A DNA stretch of 64,000 nucleotides from Streptomyces roseoviridis (GCF_039535235.1 NZ_BAAAWU010000001.1:5394001-5458000); one strand, 5' to 3'. Positions 42,564-51,512 are shown, counted from the first letter of the stretch. Numbers and translations: made by a program. Notes: generated by a model from the sequence alone, not told the origin.

Positions 42564-43237
42564 TGGCCCATCCCGCTGCCGCCCACGCCCTCGGCGCCGA
42601 CCCCGCCGGTGCAGGCGGCGCCCGGCTCCGGGGTCTGCGGACCGTTGACGTACTTGGTGAAGAAGGCGTCGACCCGCGGGTCGGTGGCGCTGTCCACGGT
42701 CACCTGCTTGCCCCAGGCGCTCAGCATGATCGCGCCGGACTGGCCGTCCACGGGGCTCATCAGCGAGTAGGGGGTCTTCTTGACCTTGCTCTTCAGCTTC
42801 TCCAGGTCACCGGCGGCGGCCTTCTTGTTGTACGTCACCCACACGGCCCCGTGCTCCAGCGAGTGCACCGCGTTGGTGTCGCTGACCGGCTTGTCGTAGA
42901 CGTCGCCGTTGCAGTTCTGCCAGACCGGGTGGTGGTCGCCGCCGACCGGCGGGGTCATCTCGTACTTCACCGGCGTGTTGACGTGGTTGCGGGTCAGCTT
43001 CTTGGCGTCCCAGGACTTCTCGCCCTCGATGGGGGCCTTGGCGGCGGCCTCCTGCTGCTCCTGCTTCTTGTTCTCCTTGTTGATGACCCAGCCGCCGAAG
43101 CCGACGAGGCCGAGTACGACGACGGCGGAGACGCCGACGGTGAGGATGCGGTTGCGGCGCTCGCGGGCCTGCTCGGCGCGGCGCATCTCCTCTATTCGGG
43201 CGCGGCGGTCGGCGGTGGTGGAGCGGTTCGCGGCCAT
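42560..43237 (-). CDS. DUF3105-family membrane-anchored protein
   Basis: A 225-residue protein with a charged cytosolic start (RRARIEEMRRAEQARERRNR), one transmembrane helix (ILTVGVSAVVVLGLVGFGGWV, residues 30-51) and an exterior DUF3105 domain. The domain carries PVGGDHHPVWQNCNGDVYD and VHSLEHGAVWVTYN, whose His/Cys residues suggest a metal-binding site. RBS AAGGA lies 10 nt before ATG 43237. The pair DUF3105-DUF305 is a recurrent actinobacterial unit, here near glnA2. Function unknown. Confidence 0.9.
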   Translation of the reverse strand: MAANRSTTADRRARIEEMRRAEQARERRNRILTVGVSAVVVLGLVGFGGWVINKENKKQEQQEAAAKAPIEGEKSWDAKKLTRNHVNTPVKYEMTPPVGGDHHPVWQNCNGDVYDKPVSDTNAVHSLEHGAVWVTYNKKAAAGDLEKLKSKVKKTPYSLMSPVDGQSGAIMLSAWGKQVTVDSATDPRVDAFFTKYVNGPQTPEPGAACTGGVGAEGVGGSGMGQ

Positions 43238-43341
43238 GGTGATGTCGTCCTTCTGGAAGTCTGAGATCGAAAGATCGTGAAGTCTGGAACCGGTGAAGAG
43301 GCGTGCGGACGGAGAGCGACGTGATGCCGGCACGCGGCCGC

Positions 43342-43725
43342 TCACGTCCGCAGGACTTGAAGGACGTGCAGGTCCGGCGCACGGGGCCGTGCGCCGGCGA
43401 GGAACACCCGGCCGTCGGCCGGTGAGGCGTCGGGGCGCGGAAGCCGGCCCACCGCGTGCAGCGGCGGGTCGAGCGGCGGTGCGCTGAGCACCGCGGGGGA
43501 CAGCGACGGGAAGAGCGAGCAGTCGCCGCCGCCGTACGGGCAGACGTACTGCACGTGCCGGTCGCCCCCGGTCACGTGCGCGGCCGCCCGATGGTGCTCG
43601 GCCCGCTCGGCCGGGTCGGCGACCCCCAGACAGAGGAAGAGCGCGCCGAGCAGCGTCGCCACGGCACTCACCAGTGCCATGGGACGCGGGTCCTGGGACA
43701 GGCGTGCGAGCCGTGGGCCCCCCAT
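43342..43725 (-). CDS. Hypothetical membrane-anchored or secreted protein, 127 aa
   Basis: A small protein with one hydrophobic helix (PMALVSAVATLLGALFLCLGVA, residues about 15-36) that may act as signal or anchor. The exterior part has two cysteines (YVCPYGGGDCSLFPS) and a Pro-rich end. No family recognised. TACGAT (43734-43739 on minus) lies 8 nt before ATG 43725, consistent with a leaderless transcript. It is upstream of, and oriented with, the DUF3105-DUF305 genes, 104 bp away, and divergent from glnA2. Confidence 0.7.
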   Translation of the reverse strand: MGGPRLARLSQDPRPMALVSAVATLLGALFLCLGVADPAERAEHHRAAAHVTGGDRHVQYVCPYGGGDCSLFPSLSPAVLSAPPLDPPLHAVGRLPRPDASPADGRVFLAGARPRAPDLHVLQVLRT

Positions 43726-43940
43726 GGCCGGAGATCGTAGTGGCAGAAGGGGCTCCTTGGCCCGTACGGGGCGGAGCTGAGGAGCGGGAATCGGCCCGTC
43801 CCCCGTTACCTGTGTCACAGCGGAGCAGGCACTATGGGTGTGCAACGTGCACGAAACCATGTGGTGGGATGCTCAGGTGCCCCCCGATGTGCCCGAGGCG
43901 GTGGGAGCAGGCGGCCTGACCAGCGAGGATGGGTGTGGAA

Positions 43941-45302
43941 ATGGACAAGCAGCAGGAATTCGTGCTCCGTACGCTCGAGGAGCGCGACATCCGCTTCGTG
44001 CGTCTGTGGTTCACCGACGTGCTCGGCTTCCTGAAGTCGGTCGCCGTCGCCCCCGCGGAGCTGGAGCAGGCGTTCGACGAGGGCATCGGCTTCGACGGCT
44101 CCGCGATCGAGGGCTTCGCCCGCGTCTACGAGTCCGACATGATCGCCAAGCCGGACCCGGGCACCTTCCAGATCCTGCCGTGGCGCGCGGAGGCCCCGGG
44201 CACGGCCCGGATGTTCTGCGACATCCTGATGCCGGACGGCTCGCCGTCCTTCGCCGACCCGCGCTACGTCCTCAAGCGGGCCCTCGCGAAGACCTCGGAC
44301 CTCGGCTTCACCTTCTACACCCACCCCGAGATCGAGTTCTTCCTGCTGAAGGACAAGCCGCTCGACGGCACCCGGCCCACCCCGGCCGACAACTCGGGCT
44401 ACTTCGACCACACCCCGCAGAACGTGGGCATGGACTTCCGCCGCCAGGCCATCACGATGCTGGAGTCGATGGGCATCTCGGTGGAGTTCTCGCACCACGA
44501 GGGCGCGCCGGGCCAGCAGGAGATCGACCTGCGGTACGCGGACGCGCTGTCCACCGCCGACAACATCATGACCTTCCGCCTGGTCATGAAGCAGGTGGCC
44601 CTGGAGCAGGGCGTGCAGGCGACGTTCATGCCGAAGCCGTTCTCGGAGTACCCCGGCTCGGGCATGCACACCCACCTCTCCCTCTTCGAGGGCGACCGCA
44701 ACGCCTTCTACGAGAGCGGCGCCGAGTACCAGCTGTCCAAGGTGGGACGTTCCTTCATCGCGGGCCTGCTGCGCCACGCGGGCGAGATCTCGGCCGTCAC
44801 CAACCAGTGGGTCAACTCCTACAAGCGCATCTGGGGCGGCTCGGGCCGCACCGCCGGCTCGGGCGGCGAGGCCCCGGCCTACATCTGCTGGGGCCACAAC
44901 AACCGCTCCGCGCTGATCCGCGTCCCCATGTACAAGCCGGGCAAGATGGGCTCCTCCCGCGTCGAGGTCCGCTCCATCGACTCGGGCGCCAACCCCTACC
45001 TCACCTACGCCGTCCTGCTCGCCGCAGGCCTCAAGGGCATCGAGGAGGGCTACGAACTCCCGGCCGGCGCCGACGACGACGTCTGGGCCCTGAGCGACGC
45101 CGAACGCCGCGCGATGGGCATCGAGCCGCTCCCGCAGAACCTGGGCGAGGCGATCGCCCTGATGGAGCGCAGCGAACTGGTCGCGGAGACGCTCGGCGAG
45201 CACGTCTTCGACTTCTTCCTGCGCAACAAGAAGCAGGAGTGGGAGGAGTACCGCTCCGAGGTCACGGCCTTCGAGCTGCGCAAGAACCTTCCGGTGCTGT
45301 AA
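43941..45302 (+). CDS. glnA2: Glutamine synthetase-like enzyme GlnA2 (probable gamma-glutamylpolyamine synthetase)
   Basis: A 453-residue class I GS-fold enzyme. Domains: GS beta-Grasp (FVRLWFTDVLGFLKSVAV), then the catalytic barrel with DGSAIEGFARVYESDM, the metal helix HPEIEFFLL, PGSGMHTHLSLF, and WGHNNRSALIRVP with the conserved arginine. The NLYDLP-type loop bearing the adenylylated tyrosine of GlnA is absent; the equivalent stretch reads ADDDVWALSDAERRAMG. From established work on S. coelicolor, GlnA2 gamma-glutamylates polyamines rather than ammonia. Two ATGs are possible (43929, 43941); MDKQQEFV at 43941 matches the family start, though its RBS is weak. Confidence 0.92.
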   Translation: MDKQQEFVLRTLEERDIRFVRLWFTDVLGFLKSVAVAPAELEQAFDEGIGFDGSAIEGFARVYESDMIAKPDPGTFQILPWRAEAPGTARMFCDILMPDGSPSFADPRYVLKRALAKTSDLGFTFYTHPEIEFFLLKDKPLDGTRPTPADNSGYFDHTPQNVGMDFRRQAITMLESMGISVEFSHHEGAPGQQEIDLRYADALSTADNIMTFRLVMKQVALEQGVQATFMPKPFSEYPGSGMHTHLSLFEGDRNAFYESGAEYQLSKVGRSFIAGLLRHAGEISAVTNQWVNSYKRIWGGSGRTAGSGGEAPAYICWGHNNRSALIRVPMYKPGKMGSSRVEVRSIDSGANPYLTYAVLLAAGLKGIEEGYELPAGADDDVWALSDAERRAMGIEPLPQNLGEAIALMERSELVAETLGEHVFDFFLRNKKQEWEEYRSEVTAFELRKNLPVL

Positions 45303-45342
45303 GCGCAGTCCAGGGACGGCGCACTCCCGAGGCAGTGCTCAG

Positions 45343-45369
45343 GGCCGACGTTCGCGAACCGTCGGCCCC
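45343..45369 (+). terminator. Hairpin after glnA2
   Basis: Nine-bp arms GGGCCGACG and CGTCGGCCC with a loop that contains the self-complementary TTCGCGAA, 40 nt after the glnA2 stop. It is a likely terminator. Confidence 0.6.
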
Positions 45370-45478
45370 CGCCGGTGAGCCGACCGCTGTCGTCCTGCGG
45401 CACGGCAGGCGTGGCCCGGCCCGGCCCGCCGGCAAAACCCGTTGCGGCCCGCAGTGGGCGGGCTCGAGACTTCACGCA

Positions 45479-45982
45479 ATGAACGACGTGAAGATCATCG
45501 AGACCGCCCGCCTCCTGCTGCACCCGCTCTCCGTCGACGAGGCCCGGCGGGTCGTCGACGCGGCGCCCGGGCCGGGGGACCGCTGGGCCGAGGGGTATCC
45601 GGGGCCCGGCGACGTCCGGGGGGTGGGCAGCTTCCTGAACGGGGTGGCCGAGCGGGGCGATCCGGGGGTCTACCGGCCGTACGAGATACGGCGGCTCGCG
45701 GACGGCGTCACCGTCGGCGGGATCGGGTTCCACGGGCCGCCGGGCGGGGACGGCGTCGTCACGATCGGCTACGGGCTCGTGCCCGGCGTGCGCGGGCAGG
45801 GCTTCGCCTCGGAGGCGCTGCGCGCCCTGATCGCCCTCGCCCGCGAGGCCGGCGCCACCGCCGTCCGCGGTGACGCCGACCTCGACAACGTTCCGTCCCA
45901 CCGCGTGATGGAGGCGGCCGGGATGGCGTACGAGGGCGAGGACGAGCGGGTGCGGAACTACCGGGTGGTGTTCGCCCCGTAG
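45479..45982 (+). CDS. GNAT-family N-acetyltransferase (RimJ/RimL type)
   Basis: A 167-residue acetyltransferase. IIETARLLLHPLSVDEA begins like RimJ/RimL proteins; the acetyl-CoA loop (Q/RxxGxG/A) is seen as PGVRGQGFASEALRALIAL, followed by DADLDNVPSHRVMEAAGM (the N-PS-RV-E-aGm motif). The target may be a ribosomal protein N-terminus or a small amine. No Shine-Dalgarno is evident before ATG 45479. It stands alone 176 bp after glnA2. Confidence 0.88.
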   Translation: MNDVKIIETARLLLHPLSVDEARRVVDAAPGPGDRWAEGYPGPGDVRGVGSFLNGVAERGDPGVYRPYEIRRLADGVTVGGIGFHGPPGGDGVVTIGYGLVPGVRGQGFASEALRALIALAREAGATAVRGDADLDNVPSHRVMEAAGMAYEGEDERVRNYRVVFAP

Positions 45983-46046
45983 CGGCTCACCGCGGCCGGG
46001 CCCGCGGGCCCGGCCGCTCCCGGCCCGGCCGCGCGCCGCTCCCGGC

Positions 46047-46478
46047 TCAGCGCTCCGACAGCTCCGACGGCGCCTCCTGCACCGTCCACCCGTTCCCGTC
46101 CGGGTCGGTGAAGGTCATGAAGGAGTTCCAGGTGTCGCCCCTGCCCTCCTCCCAGCCCCGCTCGCCCACGTGCATCACCGGCGACACGTCGACGCCCGCC
46201 TCCACCAGCTCCTCGCGCGCCGCCTCGATGTCGGTGACGCAGAGCTGGAGGCCGTGCAGCGTGCCCGGGGCCATCTGGCGGCTTCCGGGGAACGGAGGCA
46301 TGCCCTCCAGGAAGGCGATCGAACAGCGGGAGCCCGGCGGGGTGATCTGGATGATCCGCACGCCCGGTGCGACCTCCTGGTCCAGGTCGACCTTGAAGCC
46401 GCAGGTGTCGGCGTAGAACTCCTTGGCCCGGTCCATGTCGCTCACGGGGACGGGGACCACTTCCAGCGTCCAGTTCAC
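46047..46478 (-). CDS. VOC family protein
   Basis: A 143-residue two-module VOC protein: LEVVPVPVSDMDRAKEFYAD opens the first module, GTLHGLQLCVTDIEAAREEL the second, and the end FMTFTDPDGNGWTVQEAP is the usual closing strand. Metal ligands cannot be fully matched (Glu in VQE, His in GTLH). Substrate unknown; these are common in actinomycetes next to oxidoreductases. Its start lies 3 nt after the stop of the PPOX gene, so the two form an operon. Confidence 0.9.
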   Translation of the reverse strand: MNWTLEVVPVPVSDMDRAKEFYADTCGFKVDLDQEVAPGVRIIQITPPGSRCSIAFLEGMPPFPGSRQMAPGTLHGLQLCVTDIEAAREELVEAGVDVSPVMHVGERGWEEGRGDTWNSFMTFTDPDGNGWTVQEAPSELSER

Positions 46479-46481
46479 AGG

Positions 46482-47042
46482 TCAGCTCTCCTCGGTGAAG
46501 CGCCAGCGGGTCTGGCCGTACGGGGTGCCCTTGGCGAAGCCGAAGGCCGTCGTCGGCGGGACCGCGAACACCAGGGCCGTACCACCCTCGCTCACGAAGC
46601 CACCGTCCCGCACGCCGAATCGCCATTCCTCTCCGTACTTGTCGGCATACGCCTCCGCGAGCGCCCGCAGCACCTCCTCGTCCGTCACCCGGACCGCCTC
46701 GCCCTCGATCACCAGGTCGAACCCCTCGCCCAGCGCGTTCGTGCCGGTGGTGAGGGCGACCCGGCGGTTCGCCGCCAGGTTGCGGGCCTTGCGCTCGTCC
46801 GGCCTGGTGCAGAAGTGCAGGGCGCCCTCCCGCCACACCGCGATCAGAGGGGTGACGTGCGGGCGGCCGTCGGGGCGGACCGTCGTCAGCCAGTAGACCT
46901 CGGCCGCGGCCAGCCGCCGCACCGCCTCCGCCCACGGCGTCGCCTCCGCCCCCGGTCCGCTGTACCGGGAATCCAGCGTGGTGTTGGCCGGGGTGCTCAC
47001 CGGGCTGCCCGCCGGGGTGCTTCTCGGGGTGTCCGTCGGCAT
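46482..47042 (-). CDS. Pyridoxamine 5'-phosphate oxidase-family flavin/F420-binding protein
   Basis: A 186-residue split-barrel protein. VYWLTTVRPDGRPHVTPLIA, with ALHFCTRPDERKARNLAANR and LTTGTN, is the cofactor-binding region of the PPOX-like/F420-binding group; AYADKYGEEW and the final FGFAKGTPYGQTRWRF complete it. It could be an F420- or FMN-dependent reductase; which one is unknown. A thirty-residue disordered N-terminus (TPRSTPAGSPVSTPAN) comes first. GGGAG 6 nt before ATG 47042 supports the start. First gene of a two-gene operon with the VOC gene; divergent from glnE. Confidence 0.88.
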   Translation of the reverse strand: MPTDTPRSTPAGSPVSTPANTTLDSRYSGPGAEATPWAEAVRRLAAAEVYWLTTVRPDGRPHVTPLIAVWREGALHFCTRPDERKARNLAANRRVALTTGTNALGEGFDLVIEGEAVRVTDEEVLRALAEAYADKYGEEWRFGVRDGGFVSEGGTALVFAVPPTTAFGFAKGTPYGQTRWRFTEES

Positions 47043-47182
47043 CGTCCGCTCCCTTCGACTCGTCCCCCACTGAAGACCCGGACCGGGGCACGAACTCATC
47101 GGTCGCCGCCCCGGGGCGCCCCCGCACCCCGCTCCGGATAGGCTCGACGCCGGACGGAGACGACCGGTGAGGGAGCGGCGGA

Positions 47183-50170
47183 ATGACGGTGCCGGGACGC
47201 AGGAGCAGCACGTTCAGCCGGCTGCTGCGGCACGGGTTCACCGATCCGTCGGCGGCCGAGCGCCTGCTCGACCTGCCCGAGCTGGCCGCCCTGCGCGGCG
47301 ACTCCGTGCTCCTGGACGCCCTCGGCGCCACCGCCGACCCCGACCTCGCCCTGCGCGGCCTGGTGCGCCTCGTCGAGGCGCAGCCGGAGGAGGAGCGGCG
47401 GGGCCTCACCACCACGCTGCTGTCCGCCAAGCCGTTCCGGGACCGGCTGCTCGGGGTGCTCGGCACCTCCGAGGCGCTCGCCGACCACCTGGCCCGCCAC
47501 CCGCGCGACTGGCAGGCCCTCGTCACGTACGAGGCGGCGGACCTGCACCCGGGCGTCGCCGACTTCGAGCGCGGGCTCGCCGAGGCGACCGACCCGGTCT
47601 CGCTGCGGGTCGCCTACCGCCGTTGCCTGCTCGCCATCGCCGCCCGCGACGTCTGCGGCACCATCGACGTCGCCCAGACCGCCGCCGAACTGGCCGACCT
47701 CGCCACCGCCACCCTGCGCGCCGCGCTCGCCCTCGCCCGCGCCGCCGCCCCCGAGGACGCCGCCCGCTGCCGGCTCGCCGTCATCGCCATGGGCAAGTGC
47801 GGCGGCAACGAGCTCAACTACGTCTCCGACGTCGACGTGATCTTCGTGGGGGAGCCGGCGGACGGCACGGACGAGGCCAAGGCCCTCCAGGCCGCGACCC
47901 GGCTCGCCTCCCACCTCATGCGGATCTGCTCCGAGACGACCGTCGAGGGCACCATCTGGCCCGTCGACGCCAACCTCCGCCCCGAGGGCCGCAACGGGCC
48001 GCTGGTGCGGACCCTCTCCAGCCACCTGGCCTACTACCAGCGCTGGGCCAAGACCTGGGAGTTCCAGGCCCTGTTGAAGGCGCGGGCGGTGGCCGGCGAC
48101 CCGCAGCTCGGCGCCGCGTACATCGACGCCGTCTCCCCGCTCGTCTGGAAGGCGGCGGAACGCGAGAACTTCGTCTCCGACGTGCAGAAGATGCGCCGCC
48201 GGGTCGTCGACAACATCCCCGTCGGCCAGGTCGACCGCGAGCTGAAGCTGGGCCCCGGAGGTCTGCGCGACGTCGAGTTCGCCGTGCAGCTCCTCCAGTT
48301 GGTGCACGGCCGCAGCGACGCCACCCTGCACAGCGGCTCCACCCTCGACGCGCTCGCCGCCCTCGCCGCCGGCGGCTACGTCGGCCGCGCCGACGCCGCC
48401 CAGCTCGACGACGCGTACCGCTTCCTGCGCGCCATGGAGCACCGCATCCAGCTCTACCGGCTGCGCCGCACCCACCTCGTGCCCGAGGCCGAGGAGGACC
48501 TGCGCCGCCTCGGCCGCTCCCTGGGACTGCGCACCGATCCGGTGGCCGAACTGGGCCGCGAGTGGCGGCGGCACGCGGCCGTGGTGCGCCGGCTGCACGA
48601 GAAGCTGTTCTACCGGCCGCTCCTCGACGCGGTCGCCCAGCTCGCCCCCGGCGAGATCCGGCTCAGCCCCAAGGCCGCCGGGCAGCGCCTCGAAGCGCTC
48701 GGTTACGCCGACCCCGCCGCCGCCCTGCGCCACCTGGAGGCGCTGTCCTCCGGAGTCAGCCGCAAGGCCGCGATCCAGCGGACGCTGCTGCCGGTGCTGC
48801 TCGGCTGGTTCGCCGACTCCGCCGACCCGGACGCGGGGCTCCTCGGCTTCCGCAAGGTGTCCGACGCGCTCGGCAAGACGCCCTGGTACCTGCGGCTGCT
48901 CCGCGACGAGGGCGCCGCCGCCGAGAACCTGGCCCGGGTCCTGTCCGCCGGCCGGCTCGCCCCCGACCTGCTGCTGCGCGCCCCCGAGGCGGTCGCCATC
49001 CTCGGCGACCCGGAGGGCCTGAAGCCGCGCGGCCGGGACCACCTGGAACAGGAGGTGCTGGCGGCGGTCGGCCGGGCGGAGGGCCCCGAGCAGGCGGTGG
49101 TGGCGGCCCGCGGGGTGCGCCGGCGGGAACTGTTCCGCACCGCGGCGGCCGACCTCATCGGCTCGTACGGCACCGAGGACAGCCCCCGCACGGCGGACCC
49201 CGGCGACCTGGTCGACCGGGTCGGGCAGGCGGTGACCGACCTCAACGCGGCCACCATCGCGGGCGCGCTGCGGGCCGTCGTACGGGCGGAGTGGGGCGAG
49301 GAGCTGCCGACCCGGTTCGCGGTGATCGGCATGGGCCGCTTCGGCGGACACGAACTCGGCTACGGCTCCGACGCGGACGTGCTGTTCGTGCACGAGCCGC
49401 GCGAGGGCGTCGACGAGCAGGAGGCGGCCAGGGCCGCGAACCAGGTCGTCACCGAGATGCGCCGGCTCCTCCAACTGCCCACCGCGGACCCGCCGTTGCT
49501 GATCGACGCCGATCTGCGCCCGGAGGGCAGGAACGGCCCGCTGGCGCGCACCCTGAAGTCCTACGAGGCGTACTACCGACGCTGGTCGCTGGTGTGGGAG
49601 AGCCAGGCGCTGCTGCGCGCCGAGCCGATGGCCGGCGACCGGGAGCTGGGCGAGCGGTTCATCGCACTGGTCGACCCGCTGCGCTACCCGGCGGACGGGC
49701 TCGGCGAGGACGCGGTGCGCGAGATCCGCCGCCTCAAGGCGCGGATGGAGACCGAACGGCTGCCGCGCGGTGCCGACCCGACCCTGCACGCCAAGCTGGG
49801 GCGGGGCGGGCTGAGCGACGTCGAGTGGACGGTGCAGCTGCTCCAGATGCGCCACGGCCGGGCCGAGCCCGGCCTGCGGACCACCCGTACCCGCGCGGCC
49901 CTGGCCGCCGCCCTCGCGGCCGGTCTCATCGGCGCGGACGAGGCGCAGACCCTGGACGAGGCATGGGTGCTCGCGACCCGGGTCCGCAACGCGGTGATGC
50001 TGGTCCGCGGCCGCCCCGGCGACACCTTCCCCTCCGAACCGCGCGAACTGGCCGCGGTGGGCCGCTACCTGGGCTACGGCCCCGGCCACGTCGGCGAGAT
50101 GGTCGACGACTACCGCCGCGTCACGCGCCGGGCGCGCGCGGTGGTGGAGGAGCTGTTCTACGGGGCGTGA
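47183..50170 (+). CDS. glnE: Bifunctional glutamine synthetase adenylyltransferase/deadenylase
   Basis: A 995-residue enzyme that adds and removes AMP on glutamine synthetase I, tuning nitrogen assimilation. Two nucleotidyltransferase domains are visible, one per half, each followed by a helical GlnD-type domain: GKCGGNELNYVSDVDVIFV (residues about 207-225) and GRFGGHELGYGSDADVLFV (about 715-733), with GxxDxD metal pairs. LRPEGRNGPL occurs in both halves. N-terminal domain is the deadenylase, C-terminal the adenylyltransferase. GGGAG 9 nt before ATG 47183. Divergent from the PPOX operon with 140 bp between. A large hairpin cluster follows. Confidence 0.96.
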   Translation: MTVPGRRSSTFSRLLRHGFTDPSAAERLLDLPELAALRGDSVLLDALGATADPDLALRGLVRLVEAQPEEERRGLTTTLLSAKPFRDRLLGVLGTSEALADHLARHPRDWQALVTYEAADLHPGVADFERGLAEATDPVSLRVAYRRCLLAIAARDVCGTIDVAQTAAELADLATATLRAALALARAAAPEDAARCRLAVIAMGKCGGNELNYVSDVDVIFVGEPADGTDEAKALQAATRLASHLMRICSETTVEGTIWPVDANLRPEGRNGPLVRTLSSHLAYYQRWAKTWEFQALLKARAVAGDPQLGAAYIDAVSPLVWKAAERENFVSDVQKMRRRVVDNIPVGQVDRELKLGPGGLRDVEFAVQLLQLVHGRSDATLHSGSTLDALAALAAGGYVGRADAAQLDDAYRFLRAMEHRIQLYRLRRTHLVPEAEEDLRRLGRSLGLRTDPVAELGREWRRHAAVVRRLHEKLFYRPLLDAVAQLAPGEIRLSPKAAGQRLEALGYADPAAALRHLEALSSGVSRKAAIQRTLLPVLLGWFADSADPDAGLLGFRKVSDALGKTPWYLRLLRDEGAAAENLARVLSAGRLAPDLLLRAPEAVAILGDPEGLKPRGRDHLEQEVLAAVGRAEGPEQAVVAARGVRRRELFRTAAADLIGSYGTEDSPRTADPGDLVDRVGQAVTDLNAATIAGALRAVVRAEWGEELPTRFAVIGMGRFGGHELGYGSDADVLFVHEPREGVDEQEAARAANQVVTEMRRLLQLPTADPPLLIDADLRPEGRNGPLARTLKSYEAYYRRWSLVWESQALLRAEPMAGDRELGERFIALVDPLRYPADGLGEDAVREIRRLKARMETERLPRGADPTLHAKLGRGGLSDVEWTVQLLQMRHGRAEPGLRTTRTRAALAAALAAGLIGADEAQTLDEAWVLATRVRNAVMLVRGRPGDTFPSEPRELAAVGRYLGYGPGHVGEMVDDYRRVTRRARAVVEELFYGA

Positions 50171-50262
50171 CCCGCGGGACGGCCCCGTCCGGCCCGCGCC
50201 CGTCGCCCCGCCGGGGCGGTGCCCGCCCACGATCGGCACGGCGCCCTTCGTCCGCCCCCCGT
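50171..50262. other. Region after glnE
   Basis: GC-rich, no gene seen. The repeat cluster begins at 50263. Confidence 0.5.
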
Positions 50263-50361
50263 TGTGGGCAATCGTTCCTCCCCAAGACTTCGTCCGGGTG
50301 CCCACCCGTCCCCCCTAGGGCTTAGCCCTGGGGGGACCCCCAGGCGGGACGATTGCCCACA
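50263..50361. repeat. Palindromic element with 13-bp inverted ends
   Basis: TGTGGGCAATCGT (50263-50275) is the exact complement of ACGATTGCCCACA (50349-50361). Between them lies a second hairpin (50310-50335). The whole can fold as a stem with an internal stem-loop, like a small REP/MITE-type element. Three decayed copies of the ACGAnTGCCC end follow at about 50373, 50401 and 50460. Confidence 0.7.
50310..50335 (+). terminator. Stem-loop inside the palindromic element
   Basis: CCCCCCTAGGGC pairs with GCCCTGGGGGG around TTA, with one bulge. At 140 nt after glnE, it may act as its terminator. Confidence 0.5.
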
Positions 50362-50498
50362 CGGGGGTGGGTGGGGACGAGTGCCACGCGGAGGTGGGCG
50401 GGACGAATGCGCCTGCCCCCCCACGGGCGGGGGCGGCGGCCCACACCCGAGCGCGGGCCGGACGAATGCCCGCACCACCGCCGGGCTCAGGCGCCGTC
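50362..50498. repeat. Three decayed copies of the element end
   Basis: GGGACGAGTGCCAC, GGGACGAATGCGCC and CGGACGAATGCCCG resemble ACGATTGCCC of the element ends. They are spaced about 28 and 59 bp apart on the plus strand. No gene. Confidence 0.5.
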
Positions 50499-50702
50499 CT
50501 ACTCGCCGCCCGCCGCCGCCGTGTCGTTGCCGTTCCGGCCCTTGTGGCCCGCCCGCTGGACCGCGCGGGCCGCGTCGCCGGCCGCGAGGGTGGCCCGGGC
50601 GACGCCACGGGTCCAGCGCGGGCCGCCGCGGGCGGCCCAGACGACGCAGGCGCAGCCGGCCACGACGAGGACGAGGATGCCGGACAGGATGAGCAGGGTC
50701 AT
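50499..50702 (-). CDS. Small single-pass membrane protein, 67 aa
   Basis: Residues 3-23 (LLILSGILVLVVAGCACVVW) form one membrane helix, followed by a basic, alanine-rich cytosolic end. Codon use is typical. AAGGGGG 6 nt before ATG 50702 supports the start. It may be an envelope small protein; no family is recognised. A 19-codon ORF upstream (50699-50758) overlaps its ATG, possibly by chance. Confidence 0.65.
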   Translation of the reverse strand: MTLLILSGILVLVVAGCACVVWAARGGPRWTRGVARATLAAGDAARAVQRAGHKGRNGNDTAAAGGE

Positions 50703-50832
50703 GGGGGTCCCCCTTCGCTGATGCCCGCCGGGTGCGGCCCGACGGTGGTCGGCCCCATGATCCCAGGTGGAGGTTCGGAGGAGCCGCCGGTACCGGGGGG
50801 CGTAGACCCGGTGGTAGTCGCGCCCCTTGGTC
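50703..50832. other. Space between the small membrane protein and TetR genes
   Basis: 130 bp with no clear feature except the RBS and a possible 19-codon upstream frame of the small membrane protein. Confidence 0.4.
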
Positions 50833-51444
50833 TCAGGCGGAGGTGTCGAGGAGCCGTCGGCACCGGGCCAGACAGCCGTCCAGCGCCAGTTCGAAGGACG
50901 CGTCCGAGCGGCCGCCGGCGACCGCCGCGAGGGCGGCGGCCAGGCGGGGGGTGGCGGTCTCGTCGGCGAGTTCCCACATCATCTCGGGGGCGGCCATGTC
51001 GAGGGCCGAGCCGAGGACCAGGTTCTCCAGGCCGATGATCACCGGCATGACGTCCGCGAGCGGGAAGCCCGCCGCCAGGAGCCGGGTGACGGCCTTCTCG
51101 TACTGCAGGAGCACCTTCGGCGCGCGGACCGGGGACGTGGTGAGGAGGGGGATGGCCCGCGGGTGGGCGGCGAAGGCGGCCCGGTAGGAGCGGGCCCAGG
51201 CCGCCATGGCCGCGTCCCAGGGCTCCAGGTCGAGGGCGGTGTCGTCGATCGCGTCGCAGACCCGCTCCCGGAGCAGCTCCACGATGCCGTCCCGGCCGTC
51301 CACATGGTGGTACACCGACGCCGTCTGCGCACCCAGCCGCCGCGCGATCTGCGGGACGCTGAAGTCGCCCTGCTCGTCGACGAGTTGGAGCGCCGTGGTG
51401 GTGATGCGCTCCCGGTCGAGGAGGGGCGTGCGCGGCCGGCCCAT
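50833..51444 (-). CDS. TetR-family regulator of the permease/amidohydrolase pair
   Basis: A 203-residue repressor: RTPLLDRERITTTALQLVDE, then FSVPQIARRLGAQTASVYHHV (HTH at about residues 10-55). C-terminal TetR_C-like helices (AWARSYRAAFAAHPRAIPL; LGSALDMAAPEMM). Start MGRPRTPL at 51444 is the usual position of the HTH relative to the N-terminus. It is divergent from the APC permease gene (51569), and an imperfect palindrome lies between, so it probably controls both. Confidence 0.9.
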   Translation of the reverse strand: MGRPRTPLLDRERITTTALQLVDEQGDFSVPQIARRLGAQTASVYHHVDGRDGIVELLRERVCDAIDDTALDLEPWDAAMAAWARSYRAAFAAHPRAIPLLTTSPVRAPKVLLQYEKAVTRLLAAGFPLADVMPVIIGLENLVLGSALDMAAPEMMWELADETATPRLAAALAAVAGGRSDASFELALDGCLARCRRLLDTSA

Positions 51445-51512
51445 GCAGGTCTTCTCCCAGTTCAGGTCTTCCCGAATCGTCGGACCCGAGGCTACATTGC
51501 GCCACACCAGTC

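Noticed and set aside
50699..50758. 19-codon upstream ORF overlapping the small membrane protein start
   Set aside because: No clear RBS and length compatible with chance; kept only as a note.
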